64,000 bases of DNA, taken from assembly GCA_012845835.1 (NCBI GenBank), contig JABAKD010000020.1, forward strand, positions 1,994,936 through 2,058,935, in the 5' to 3' direction. The translations under genes and the position numbers were made by a program. This document shows, in pieces, positions 49,758 through 60,492 of the stretch (position 1 is its first letter; each line of letters begins with the position of its first letter). The notes under the pieces are model-generated. The model ran no database searches. It was given only the letters and a program-made list of their open reading frames with translations, and had not been told where the DNA came from. This stretch comes from Undaria pinnatifida. Its lineage: Eukaryota > Sar > Phaeophyceae > Laminariales > Alariaceae.

Positions 49758-50459
49758 CGACGTTTTGGCTGAAAGGTTTTCCGAATCGCGGGACTCCTTG
49801 ACCTATTCTTAAAATCGTCGGAGTTTCATTATTTCTTTTGGAAACGTGTTTGGTTGAATACCTCGGCGATGGGATTTTTCAGCCTGGGAGGAATACTTTC
49901 AGTTTGCTCAACACAACTTTTGGGGTTTAAGAAAGGTATGGTATAGACCATCTACACCCCAAGTGAGACAATAGTATTAGAAAAACACGTGGTGGGCCTC
50001 TATCTGTAGGATGCGTCTCAACAAACTATTCAAGGAACTATTTTAATCACTGATTATCCACCATGGGGGCAGACACGATTCGGCGCTCGAAGCACCGTCA
50101 CCACCCGGTCTGTTGAGATACCATATTTCGAAGTAGCACGTTGTCATGCCAGCCCAGTATTGCTGCAGCATATATTATATTTGATCAAAAAACCTTTTTG
50201 GCCGATCTCACAGCTGAAGAGTACTCCTTCATTTTTTTATCAGTGGAGAACAGCACGTTGGAGGACTACGATCGATTCAACCCAATATTGTTTCTCCAGC
50301 TGTTGCCGAAAAATAATCAAGCTGGCGTCTCCAGCATGTCTAGGGATAATCCACATAGCGAAGATCCCCATAATACTGGAAAACTTGCGTCAAAGTCAAC
50401 ATCTCGCTACGTAAAACGACCTCCATAATACCGAACATGCCTCAAAATCAACAACATCG

Positions 50460-53400
50460 CTAAGGTCCCCAGAGTACTGCCGATCCGTCGTACGACGCTG
50501 TGAGAAGCATAGGCTCGTCCGGGTGGTAGGAGAGGCTGCACACTGGCCTGGTGTGGTACTTGAGCACTCGCGTCACCTTCGCCTCAACGATGTCCCATAT
50601 GCGCGCGTGCCCGTCCTCGGAACCCTGCCAACACCAGGCGCAACGAAACGTTACAGGTAACGTCAGCATAACAGGAGGGCTTTTAGCGATTAACTCCTTT
50701 AGAACGGCGGGCACGTTTCTCGGGAGAAGCTACTTGGAATTTGTGTAGGTCACTTTTTTTCCGGCAGTCAGTAAAAGGGTTAATGCAGCGATGATACATC
50801 CCCGGCACTTCGGAGTCTTAAAAGCAGAACCACCCCCATCAATAGTCGTTCATAACAGCATTACGAAAAATAGCGAGAAATTAGTATTCGAGCAAGCCGT
50901 TATGCCTCTTAATCCGGGAGAACATAGTCAAAACAGAACCAAATATGATTATGGAGCGCAAAAAATGGGGAACATACAGTTTTTGGTGTTTATATTTTGG
51001 GTCCTGATTACGACGGTCCCCCCCAAGAGTGCAATCGTGGCGTGCATACCCCTGAAGGTAGATACGCGGAATATTTTCGGTATAGGTATAGTCCTGGTGG
51101 GACCTACGTGCTCGTATAGCAACCACATACCAGGTACACAAAAACGAGGATTGTGGTCTTACCGAGAGCGTCTAGGAAAAGCGTGGCAGATACTACGACT
51201 CTCGCCATGCAGCAAGCGTGTCGCACAGATCCTTACACCTCAGGTCGGAAGGAAACACCCCCCCCAACCCCAGTGGTCCGGGCTGCTTGGTCTTGCCGAT
51301 GCTGCACTCGTCAGTTTTTTAGCCGTTTTTTCTCTTCAAGTCGCAAAGGGGGTATATTTGTTTTTATACGTACCCTCCCGCTGAACGTGCGAGAGCTTGA
51401 GTTGGCCAATTTCTATGCACAATGACGAGCAGAGGAATGGGGAACCCTCTGAGCGCTAGAAAAGCAAGGCATGCACCGGAGGGAAGGGGAGATGCCTGCG
51501 GCCACGGCTTGTCCATCAGATTGCCGAGCATCAAATCTCGGGCGAGCCGGGCCTGGAAAAGCAGAAGTCATGGCGGAGAAGAAAAAACAGGGGTACAGAT
51601 GTGATGCCCTTTTACAACTTGAGCAAACTCACGCTGATGACGTGGGCGTCTGTGTTAGTCAGCCAGCTCTCCATGCGATAGCTCTTGTGGACGTGCCTGA
51701 AGACGATAAGAGACAAACAAGCGGCAACTTTTGAGACAAAACGGCAACCCCAATGCGCCGTGTCGATCGTATTGCAGGAATAGAGAACGCCTGATTGAGT
51801 AGCGCGAGCATTTTCCGGTAACAGTCTTGATCCTACTGCGTAAAATTACAGCAATGGCTGGTTTAACGCGCCAACCTAAACGCCGTCATCGGCACGAGAA
51901 ACGGGCAAAGACGCCAAGGACAGATGTGCCCACGGCTTGCACAGAGCTACTTCTGTACAATCATGCTGTGCCAGCATACCAGCGCTCTACGGCCTCTGTG
52001 AAACAGTCAGCACGATGATGTAACCCTCTTTGATGGGAAGGAGTCGGGTGTCAGACTAGGGAACGTTGTTTCTCCGCTGGTACACAATAACACGCGCATT
52101 CGGACCCGGGTGTCGACGCAGCAGCATCAGCGCGTGCGAGGTAAAAGGGAGAAAATGTGTATACAGCATACAGCCGTACAGGGCACCTGATACACCAAAA
52201 TAACACTCGCCAAGACGACCGCGCTGATAGTTACAGGATTTTAGTAAGTTAGGAAAGTGTTATACTAACGGTAGTGCAGAATGCCAAATTTTGCAAGCGA
52301 CAAATCGAGCCTGGACCATCATTCCTATTTCGTACAATGTATGTAACAGGTGCCTGTACTCTACGGCAGGAGAATGCCATACACGGCCATCAAAAACACG
52401 CGACCCTCCGTGAACACGCTCTTCCGTGGCGAGAAATTGGTTCCCTTCTGGCAAGACCGTCACAAAGAGGCGAGAAAGCTACAGAATCACCGAAAAAAAC
52501 TGTACTTGTACTGTAGTATTAGCCGTATCCGGAAAATATTATTAGTACCCTACTTTTGCTTCAACGGCTACCGGGTCACAACATGAGGCTCTCCAGGCGA
52601 ACAATCGCTATACCAAAAGCCTCGGCTCCAGAAGAGTATGCACAAGGCATGCCACGCCTTCTCGCCCCCACCTCACCCCGCGTACGAGTTTAGCTGCGAT
52701 CCCGACTCCTTCTCCAAAAGCCTCACGATACCTCCCAAGCAGGTCACCAGCAAGCACTTGCCGTCATGGGACACGCTGGCATGCGTCACGGGCGCGTGCA
52801 CGTTATCTTCGTGGACCTTGGCGGCGCGCAAGTCGTAGGTACGGACCCTGCCGTCGACGCAGCCCACGACCAGCTCGTCTCCGGAGGGTGTCGACGACAC
52901 GGACGTTGCGCTATCTTTACAACCCTCTAGGGTCTGGATCGGAGAGCGATTTCTCGAGCGCATGTCCCACGCGCGGACCGTCTGCGACAATACAGCAATG
53001 CGAGAGGAAAGGCAGGCCAGAGGAAGGCGGACAGGTCAAAGAGGAAGAAGTGGCCGGCCGGTCGGCCGGCCGGCAGGGCGTGCGTGTGCTGTGAGGGCGC
53101 ACGCTGTTGCTGCTCTTGCGAGTCTGAGGCGATACTTCAGTCCCTCGGGCTGCGCCCATGCGGTCTCCGTATTCTACTAGGACTAAATATTCCGTGCCTC
53201 TTGTCGGCTACGCGGGCCTACTGTGTCCTGCGACGTACCAGGTCTATACTCTTCATAAATGCTTGGTATACCAGTAGAACGCTAAGAGACCACAACAACG
53301 CATGGGGAATGGCGCTATGTACGTAGACCTCCGAGTAGTGTCTGCCAGCCCGAGCGCGTCGCTGAGGCCAACAATGCAGCTTGAGCTCCACCACACACCG

Positions 53401-55674
53401 ACGGCCAACAACAGGAAAATGGGAAAGCAACATGCCACCTAACGTTGTAGTACTTGTTGCTTCCTGTTTCCTCTAGTACGACAGCTAGGCACAACGGCGC
53501 CAGATACGTGTGAATAGGTACTAGGGGACCCACCCGCACCAAGCGCCCAGAACTGCAACCACAACCCACTCATTTTCTGTCGAGCACCAAACCAACCGCA
53601 ACCCCAACCCCAACCCAACCCAACCCAACCACGCCCCGCCAAGCCCAGCCCAACCCAACACCGACTATGATGGCTAGACAACCCGATACAGACTCTGGTG
53701 GGTAAGTACTCAAGTGCTGCAGTTACATTCCCAGGTCGCAGGCGCGTGATTCACCTTGTCGTAGGACGCGGTAAAGAGCACGCTCCCCTCGGAGCTGAAG
53801 CAGCAAGCGTTTATTCTTTGCTCGTGGCCCTGCATCCTTCTGACCACCGCCCCAGTGCTGACGTCCCACAAGAAGGCCGCCTTGTCCTCGCCGCAGGACA
53901 CGAAGCGGGAGTTGTCCGACAAAACCGCCACGTCCAGCACCTCATACCTATAAACATTGCAGTGCAGTACATTGGTTTCGTGTTATAGATTTGAGGTGGT
54001 AGAATCGTACCAGTGGTACAAGTTAACACAATCAAACGAGAGAGACTAGACGATATCTTCGTTGTGCATGTGTAAAGCGTATCGTACAATATGGATTATG
54101 TACTAAGTAATGTTACGTGTTATACCAGGTATAGAGTAGTTTATAGCGGTTTGTGCTGCGTAACCTCGAGAGCCACGTTCCGTCAACCGCCAAGGAGACG
54201 AAATGCATGTCAAGCGGTGGGCGTTTTTAAGGTTAAATTGTTCACATGAGACAGGTGGCAGCTTATCGTTGCTTCACGATGACGACGTCGACGCCGATGA
54301 CCATGGTGATGCATTTATTGTGGTCAGTGTTTCAGACACCCGGCAGTCCCGCTGTTATTACGTGATACCTGATACCTGATCCTGCTGTGCGTCCAATTCA
54401 GTTGTGTGTACTCGTGTGATATGTCTGTCACGGGGGTGGAACTCCCCTGGTTTCAGCATTATGATTTTCTACTAACATACGCAAGGGATTTCGGTTACTA
54501 TTTAACACGATACTGCTGCTGTTTGCTACAGGAATACGTGGTAAAGCATAAACAGGTGTTTTCTGGCGATATTGTCCTTGTACTAGGCCTGCCTGCACCC
54601 TCGGGCCGGCAGAGTTTGGCTCTCATCCGCATGCGCACACTAATAGAGTAGAGCGTGCAGCGGCAGCGAAGTCCTGCAGCAGCACCAGCAGCGTCTTTCG
54701 TGGTGTATAAACTATGCACCCTTACCCTAGGTGTATACCAGTACGAAGTATTGTATCACGTCATATATCCATAAAACGCCGTCGCTGCAGCTCTCACCGC
54801 CCTCGAGACCGGCACCTAGCCCTGCCCCAACCCAAAAAGCAAGGCCTGAACCCGGGGATGGCTCAAAAGTGTACCCCTACAGAGTAGTGTAATTGCATGA
54901 TTTTAAATCTCGCTCGAAATATTGCAAGAAAATGAATAACTCCAGCTGCGAGATCGAAGATTTCGTCGAAATCCACCTTCGCAAGCTGTGGTCGATCGGG
55001 GGTGCTACTGGGTGGGTGTTCCTCATTGTAAAATACCGGGATCAGTTTCCCCCTCGATCTCCGTGTCTCGGGCAGGCAGAACGCCTTTGACGCAAATGCG
55101 CAAAGTGCAACTGATCTGCCTCCCACTGGAGAGTGCAAGCGATTGGACATTGCGCACCCTGCTCACCCGTGGGGCCCTGCATAGCTCTTCACAAGCAGTC
55201 CTTGCTCGAGCTCTCCAGGCTGTCGTCCCTCTTCCTTGTCCGGGTCAGCACGGTGGGGGTTGTACAATCGGACAGTTCGGTCCTGGCCAGCCGTCAGGCA
55301 GTATTTCCCGTCTCCTGATGGTGCGTCGAATGTTTCGGTTAGAGGGCATTCTTTTAGTGAAGATCGCATGTAGTGGCTGCGTGATGTGCACCCACACCGC
55401 ACACCCCACATCCCACATCCCACATGTAAAAGCACGCTCACAGTACAGCTACCTAAAGTCCTATCGCAGCGGTACTTTATTCAAGCACGAGCATTGCGAG
55501 CAAGCTGATCGTAGATCGCGCAAAATTTAAATTTTCCAAAACCTTGTCCGTGTCAGATCAAGTTTGCGAAAACAAGTGGGCGTTTTTCCGCGTTGTGACA
55601 CCTGTAAATCGGACGACAAAACATGGTCCTTGTCCTGCCGCCAGTCTGCGTACTGGAACCCTTGCCAGCTCCAT
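50460..55674 (-). CDS. WDR83: WD40 scaffold protein, WDR83/MORG1 ortholog (6 exons, 315 aa)
   Basis: Exons (minus strand): 55674-55602, 55314-55167, 53947-53755, 52981-52677, 51696-51633, 50624-50460; GT-AG, phases close, 948 bases. The 315 residues equal the length I recall for human MORG1. It forms a single seven-blade WD40 propeller. Motifs in order: GQGPCFVVRFTGDGKYCLTA (residues about 14-33), DRTVRLYNPH, GYEVLDVAV (74-82), GEDKAAFLWDV, GHEQRINACCFS, TVRAWDMRSRNR (139-150), SVDGRVRTYDLR-type blade (here CVDGRVRTYDLR), GGIVRLLEKESG, GHVHKSYRMES, GSEDGHARIWDI (262-273) and YHPDEPMLLTASYDGSAVLW. The family is a scaffold for ERK/MAPK modules and is also found with spliceosomes (family knowledge). 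Exons 1 (24 codons) and 5 (21 codons) are too short to show as ORFs; both are supported by alignment to the family and by phase. Confidence 0.92.
51450..51530 (-). repeat. partial copy of the TGTGACCACGG dispersed family
   Basis: CAAGGCATGCACCGGAGGGA, CTGCGGCCACGGCTTGTCCA and AGATTGCCGAGCATC match the family core. It lies in intron 5 of the WDR83 gene. Confidence 0.6.
53585..53660. repeat. AACCC/CCCAACC tract
   Basis: CCCCAACCCCAACCCAACCC and similar units, in intron 3 of WDR83. It is a simple-sequence tract and not a true TTAGGG array. Confidence 0.8.
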
Positions 55675-57034
55675 CGCACTCCGTCGAAACCAATAGACAA
55701 GATCTGATGCTATTAATACATGCTTTTTCGATTTTGTTTTTTTGGAACATCGGGAGTTCATAAAAATAAGTGTTGCGCTTTTTGGGCGGGTACCTCGGGT
55801 ACCCCAGCATCGCAATAAAAGCCAATCAACGCCCAACAACTGTTGTGTCCTGTATGTACAGCTTCCGGCCCCGCCATAACGGGAGAGAGCGTCTCCCACA
55901 ACACGTCCGCCGCCCGCCTAAAGGGTAGAGGTAGAACTGTTCCAGATTTTTCGTCAACGCCGGTGAACGTTCCTGGACATCGCCACCCGATTTGCTTATC
56001 GATAAAATAGATTTGTCGATGCTGAAGTTGCCCGGCGGGACTGTCAGGTGTGACATCACGAAAAAACTGCTTGCTTGTTGCGTTGTGTTCGTAGAAGCGT
56101 ACGTACACTACCTGATTTTTGTACTATTAATATACTAGGGCGACGTTACAGCAGTAGCGGCAGCAGCATCATAGTGCCCAAAGCATGATTGGGCGATTGG
56201 TATGCCCTGCGATCTACTGCGTGTTGCTGCTAAAACATCGCGCGAGGGCTTTATAAGCAATCAGCACTACTACTGTACGATTAGGCTAAAATGCACCGCT
56301 CATCTTCGTGTGTTCTTGTGTGTTCGTGCAAGCACATTCAATGCCACATGTTTTAGGAGAGTTTCTGCGGCGCGAGAGGCAAGGAAGGGCGATTCTTCGG
56401 GCTGTCGAGGTTTACCCCATGCCTTCTTGCTGACTATCTTGCCTTCATCTTCAGTGAGCACTTTGGCATTCACGCTTGCCGCAGCCGTATCTCACAGCAG
56501 CGCTTCGGGCACGAGACAATCACGAGAGTGCGGACTTCATCTTCCGCAGAACGTAAAATTTACGATCAGACTGGTACGCTGACGTCGTTGGGTAGATGAA
56601 TTCATTGTGAACGAGAACACGATATCGGGCCATTCCGGGCCATCGGGAGTATCACCATTCAACATAAACAAGCATCGCCGGTGCGAATATCACCGTTGTT
56701 GTTCTCACATTAACGCGCATAATCAAGTCCGTGGTCACAGGACAGGCTCCAGTCACTCTGGAGCTGAGGAATACCCCAGGGAAGAACAAACAAACCAAAG
56801 GTGGTACACGTATATATCACAGCTGACGAAATTCATGCCTCCACCAGAAACATATAAAAGTGAAATCAGGAGTGAGCCTACGATGTGCCAGGTCCATACT
56901 GGTGCATACGTCTCACTACTCGCGCCTGGAAAGACCGACTATGCCGCTTGCCACCCAAGAAACACTACCACGTATATATTGCACGTAGTACCCATCACTA
57001 CGCATACGCACGACAGACCCAAGTCAATTGGAAA

Positions 57035-57180
57035 AAAAGAAACAAAGGAAAGAAAAGAAGATAAAGGAAAGGAAAGAAAAGACAAGAAAGCGAAGAAACG
57101 AAAGAGAAGAAAAAAAAGACAAGAAAAGCAAGAAAAGACAAGACAAGAAGAGGAAGCAAGGCAAGGAAAAGAGAAAAAAA
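57035..57180. repeat. 150-bp A/G purine tract
   Basis: Almost pure AAAGGAAAGAAAAGACAAGA-type sequence with sparse C's. It is read as poly-Lys/Glu/Arg in one plus-strand frame and poly-Phe/Leu on the other strand. Both are compositional artefacts. Confidence 0.9.
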
Positions 57181-57875
57181 TGTCATACAAGCAGACCCTA
57201 GGGACTGACTAAGACGGCATTGGGCTCATAGAGGGTATCAGGTGCATCATCAATGGCACTGGGGAGAGAACGCAACATAGCGAACAAGTCAGGGCGGTCT
57301 TACGCTATCTTGTGACGGCCATTGGAAGGTCCACAAATTGCAAGACGACGACGGCCAGACCCAGACTTCAGTCTCTTGGGCATGACGCCCCCGCTTCCCC
57401 CTCCGCCCCCTTCCTCCCTTCCCCCCTCCCCACGGCCGCTTAGAGATGCCGACGGTGGATGGCGCTGCCGCAGCCTTTGCGCGTCGTTCTGCAGCTTTGC
57501 GTCTCTTCGTTTCACCATATGCAAGCGCGGTTGTGGTTGCCCCTGGGCTTTATAGGGCAGCTTCTCATTTCGTAGTTATTGTACGCTTCATGTACTGTTT
57601 CGCCATCAATTCTTCAACAGCTTCATGTTCGGCAGACGGGCTATGTTCTGTTTTGCCCGGCGAAGAAAGAACAACGACAGCATTCGTAGTTCTACAGTAA
57701 GTAACAAAGTGTCCGAGCACAAAATTACCGGATTTTTTCACTCTTGTTGTTGTTGGCCAGGCAGGCAAATCGTGGTCCGAACTTTGAAACGGTGGTCCAC
57801 CGTTTGAAATGTTCTCGCTCGATTCGAAAGCGGCGCAGCCGCTTTTCTGGTCAGTTTTGGCCCGTATTGGTTCCG

Positions 57876-57925
57876 GATTGGGGTCAGGGTTAGGGCTAGG
57901 ACCAGGGTTAGGGGTTGGGTTGGGT
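57876..57925 (+). repeat. interstitial telomere-like repeats
   Basis: GGGGTCAGGGTTAGGGCTAG, then ACCAGGGTTAGGGGTTGGGTTGGG: three recognisable TTAGGG units with degenerate neighbours. It is intergenic. Confidence 0.6.
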
Positions 57926-58130
57926 CTACACCTGTACCTTGATCCCATTAGGAAGTGCTTTACCGCCCGCAATATCATGCAATGAGCGAGTACAAAGCCA
58001 GACCCCAGGAAGATGAACATCTGGTATAACCCTTCCACTGCAGATAAAATAATGATAAAAAACTTCAGCGGCGTATTCGCTGCAAACGCAGCTTTGTACT
58101 TTGCTTTCGAATTGTGTCAATTAATCGATT

Positions 58131-58186
58131 GCATCCCTCGCTGGAAGAGGGGGGGGGGCATCCCTCGCTGGAAGAGGGGGGGGGGT
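58131..58186. repeat. 27-bp tandem duplication
   Basis: GCATCCCTCGCTGGAAGAGG plus a G run occurs twice in succession, at 58131 and about 58158. Confidence 0.9.
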
Positions 58187-58979
58187 CAAAGGGAAACTTC
58201 GGGGCTGACCTTCACACAGCGCCGTTCCTACATCCGTAGATACGCAAGTCAACCACCACTCCAGTAACTCCGTTTTCGCCGGCCTCCCGGTAATTACTCC
58301 CACTTGCCTCACATGCCACACCCAAACAATACGTTACAAAAATGTCTCACTTACTTTCATACAAAACACGCCATCGACGTAAGCTTTCCCCACCCAATAG
58401 ACTCACTCTGACGCTCCCACCACTTTCAGACTGTGCCCCTTCGAGCGGTCGTTACCCTTCTGCTCCATCTCCGCACGCGGCCCCTTGGGCGCCACTTGGC
58501 CTCTGGACGTGCTGATCTTAGCTTGTAACGACCCGTTCGCAACCACTCATGCGATATCAAGCATGGGTTGACCTATCATTCCTTTCGAATAGTCCACGAT
58601 CTCACGTCTGCTCCTATTGCAGCCCCGGTGGCATGCACCCACGCCGCAAACCCCTTACCATTGATTGCATCCGAATCTTGCAAAGTTACGAACTGCTGCT
58701 TTCATTGTCTTACCCTGACTCCCTCAAAAGCACGGGCGGGTGAGTGAGAAAAAAGAACACCTGAGTTCCTCCCCACACTGTTAGCTTCACGACTTGGAAG
58801 CCCTTTACTTGATGCCTGCTCGTCTGCCCCGCTCACGACAACGGGATGGTATTCGTTTCGGTGCTGCTGTTACAAAACCTGTATCGACACGTCCTCTGCA
58901 TACACTACGTACATAAGTATGCCCACTGCATGATCTACGGCAATTGTTACGTACGCGCAAAACCCGCATTGCCACATTC

Positions 58980-59370
58980 TCACGCTTCGCTGTTGTCACA
59001 ATAAATCGCGTTACTTTCGTTGAATCTAGAATCGCCGCAGTTTTGTGGGCACAATACGCGTGTGCCGATATTTTCGCTCTCATTCATTCAATAGTGGTCG
59101 TTTCATTAAGTCGGTCGTCGTTTAAACGTTTCAGTCATGGTTTAAATGTTTTGAGTTTCGAGTTTGCAACCCGTCTACAAATTAACACAAAAAAAAAAAA
59201 CTTCAGGGACTTTTTCGCCGGAAACGCAGCCTTTTCGTTGAAATCTAGAATCGCTGCATTATTGTGGTTCGTGCACAATATGCGTATGTCGATATTTTCG
59301 TTCTCATCCATTCAATAGTGGTATTTTCATTCTTTAAGTCGTCGTTCAAAAGTTTCGGGTTTCGAGTTTT
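58980..59370. repeat. diverged direct repeat, period about 218 bp
   Basis: GTTGAATCTAGAATCGCCGC at 59019 recurs as GTTGAAATCTAGAATCGCTGC at about 59237. TGTGGGCACAATACGCGTGT and CATTCAATAGTGGTCG recur in the second unit as GTGCACAATATGCGTATGTC and CATTCAATAGTGGTA. A further fragment, AAAAACTTCAGCGGCGTATTCGCTG near 58057, matches AAAACTTCAGGGACTTTTTCGC near 59198. Confidence 0.75.
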
Positions 59371-59489
59371 TCGTTTATTTGTCCATTCCTTATTTTACTA
59401 GAAATTTACATTAATTGTTATCTCGACAAGATTTGTTTTTTGCGGACATCCGATTTTGAGTACCAGGAATATTGACTTGCTTATCGTTG

Positions 59490-59580
59490 TCTGTTTCCTT
59501 AGCGGGCTCGGCTGGTACACCCTTGGCCTCTCAAGACCTTCCACCTGAACCACCGCCTGCTTCCTTCCTTCGAACAAACA
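59490..59580. repeat. 90-bp dispersed repeat, first copy
   Basis: AGCGGGCTCGGCTGGTACAC, GGCCTCTCAAGACCTTCCAC and CGCCTGCTTCCTTCCTTCG match the copy at 61485-61565. Confidence 0.8.
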
Positions 59581-60392
59581 GAGTAGTTGTATAGCGGTCA
59601 CTCTATGGTGCCGGTGGAGTAGCGCTGGTTGCCTGGTATAGCGCCTGTACAATCGCTTGGCCAGCTGGGAAAAACCAGTAGCGGCAGTACATGAAGTAGT
59701 AGTACTAGTTGCCGCTACAGGACCGGTACATCCGACTGGCACATGCCGGCACTTCGCCTAGGCTACTTGCTTTCATATTTTAAACTTCATAAACTTCAAG
59801 GCTAACTTTCTTAAGGTCTACTTTCTATGGGCGGGCCACTACTGGAGGTCAGATGGAAAGTACACCAATAACCCTGCTGTACAATACGTGTGCACGTCGC
59901 TTTCGGTTTAGTTGTGCGTTCTGGCGTCAGCCGTCAGCCCTGTTACATACGTACGTAGGCATCAGGTAATATTTTAGGGCTAACATCACGACCGAACAAC
60001 AAATTTGCTTCGACCGACCCTTCCACTGTCCGATGATCTTGGAATCGCGTTGACTTAGCGCTGCGCGTCAGCGCCAAAACCTTGTATCCTTACCTGTTAC
60101 CAGGTTTCAGGACGGACGGGGCTCGCGTGGCGCACTGATGCCCACGCAGGAACTCCCCAACACAGCACCGAACATTCCGCATGATATCCATCCAACGTTC
60201 TTTTCTGATGTGCTTGTTCCCCCCGATTCGTCGCAACGCAACACCGTTCCACTCACCTGCCCACCGTTTTAGGAAAATCAAGACGGCCGACAGTACGTGT
60301 AATAGGAGTGTTCTTGTACAAAGCAAGGGTCTATCAAGTACAGCATTGATATAAGAGCCTGGACCTACCTCAACAGCAGGACGTTGCGGATA

Positions 60393-60475
60393 ACGCGGAC
60401 AGCAGCACCAGCAGCACTAGCACCAGCGGCACCAACAGCACCAGCATCAGCAGCATCAGCGGCGGTGGCAGTATC
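60393..60475. repeat. CAG/CAC triplet tract upstream of the glycosyltransferase start
   Basis: AGCAGCACCAGCAGCACTAG and further units. In the frame of the downstream ATG it reads Gln/His-rich, so it may be a leader, an N-terminal extension or 5' UTR. Confidence 0.8.
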
Positions 60476-60492
60476 ATCTTGCGGCACGGGTC

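Larger units (their letters stand above)
47587..50459. other. convergent intergenic region
   Basis: The plus-strand Mpv17-family gene and the minus-strand WDR83 gene both end towards this spacer, so it holds two 3' UTRs. It includes a 20-G run (48563-48582) and a (TAGTAAGG)n tract (49722-49757). No gene was found. The longest open frame (48858-49292) has no recognisable domain. Confidence 0.5.
55675..60492. other. intergenic region between divergent WDR83 and glycosyltransferase genes
   Basis: This 4.8-kb spacer should hold the WDR83 promoter on its left and the glycosyltransferase promoter and possible upstream exons on its right. It contains a purine tract (57035-57180), a telomere-like stretch (57876-57925), a short tandem duplication (58131-58186) and two diverged direct repeats (58980-59370). 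No coding exon was recognised on either strand. Confidence 0.45.

Noticed and set aside
53585-53660. AACCC-rich tract as a telomere remnant
   Set aside because: The unit is mostly CCCAA without the CCCTAA register, so simple sequence is more likely.
56607-57212. 201-residue Lys/Glu/Arg-rich open frame
   Set aside because: Its basic half is the purine tract at 57035-57180; nothing else supports a gene.
58380-58520. Minus-strand ATG and donor (MEQKGNDRSKGH) considered as the first exon of WDR83
   Set aside because: It ends in phase 2, whereas exon 2 needs phase 1; the exon at 55674-55602 fits both phase and family alignment.
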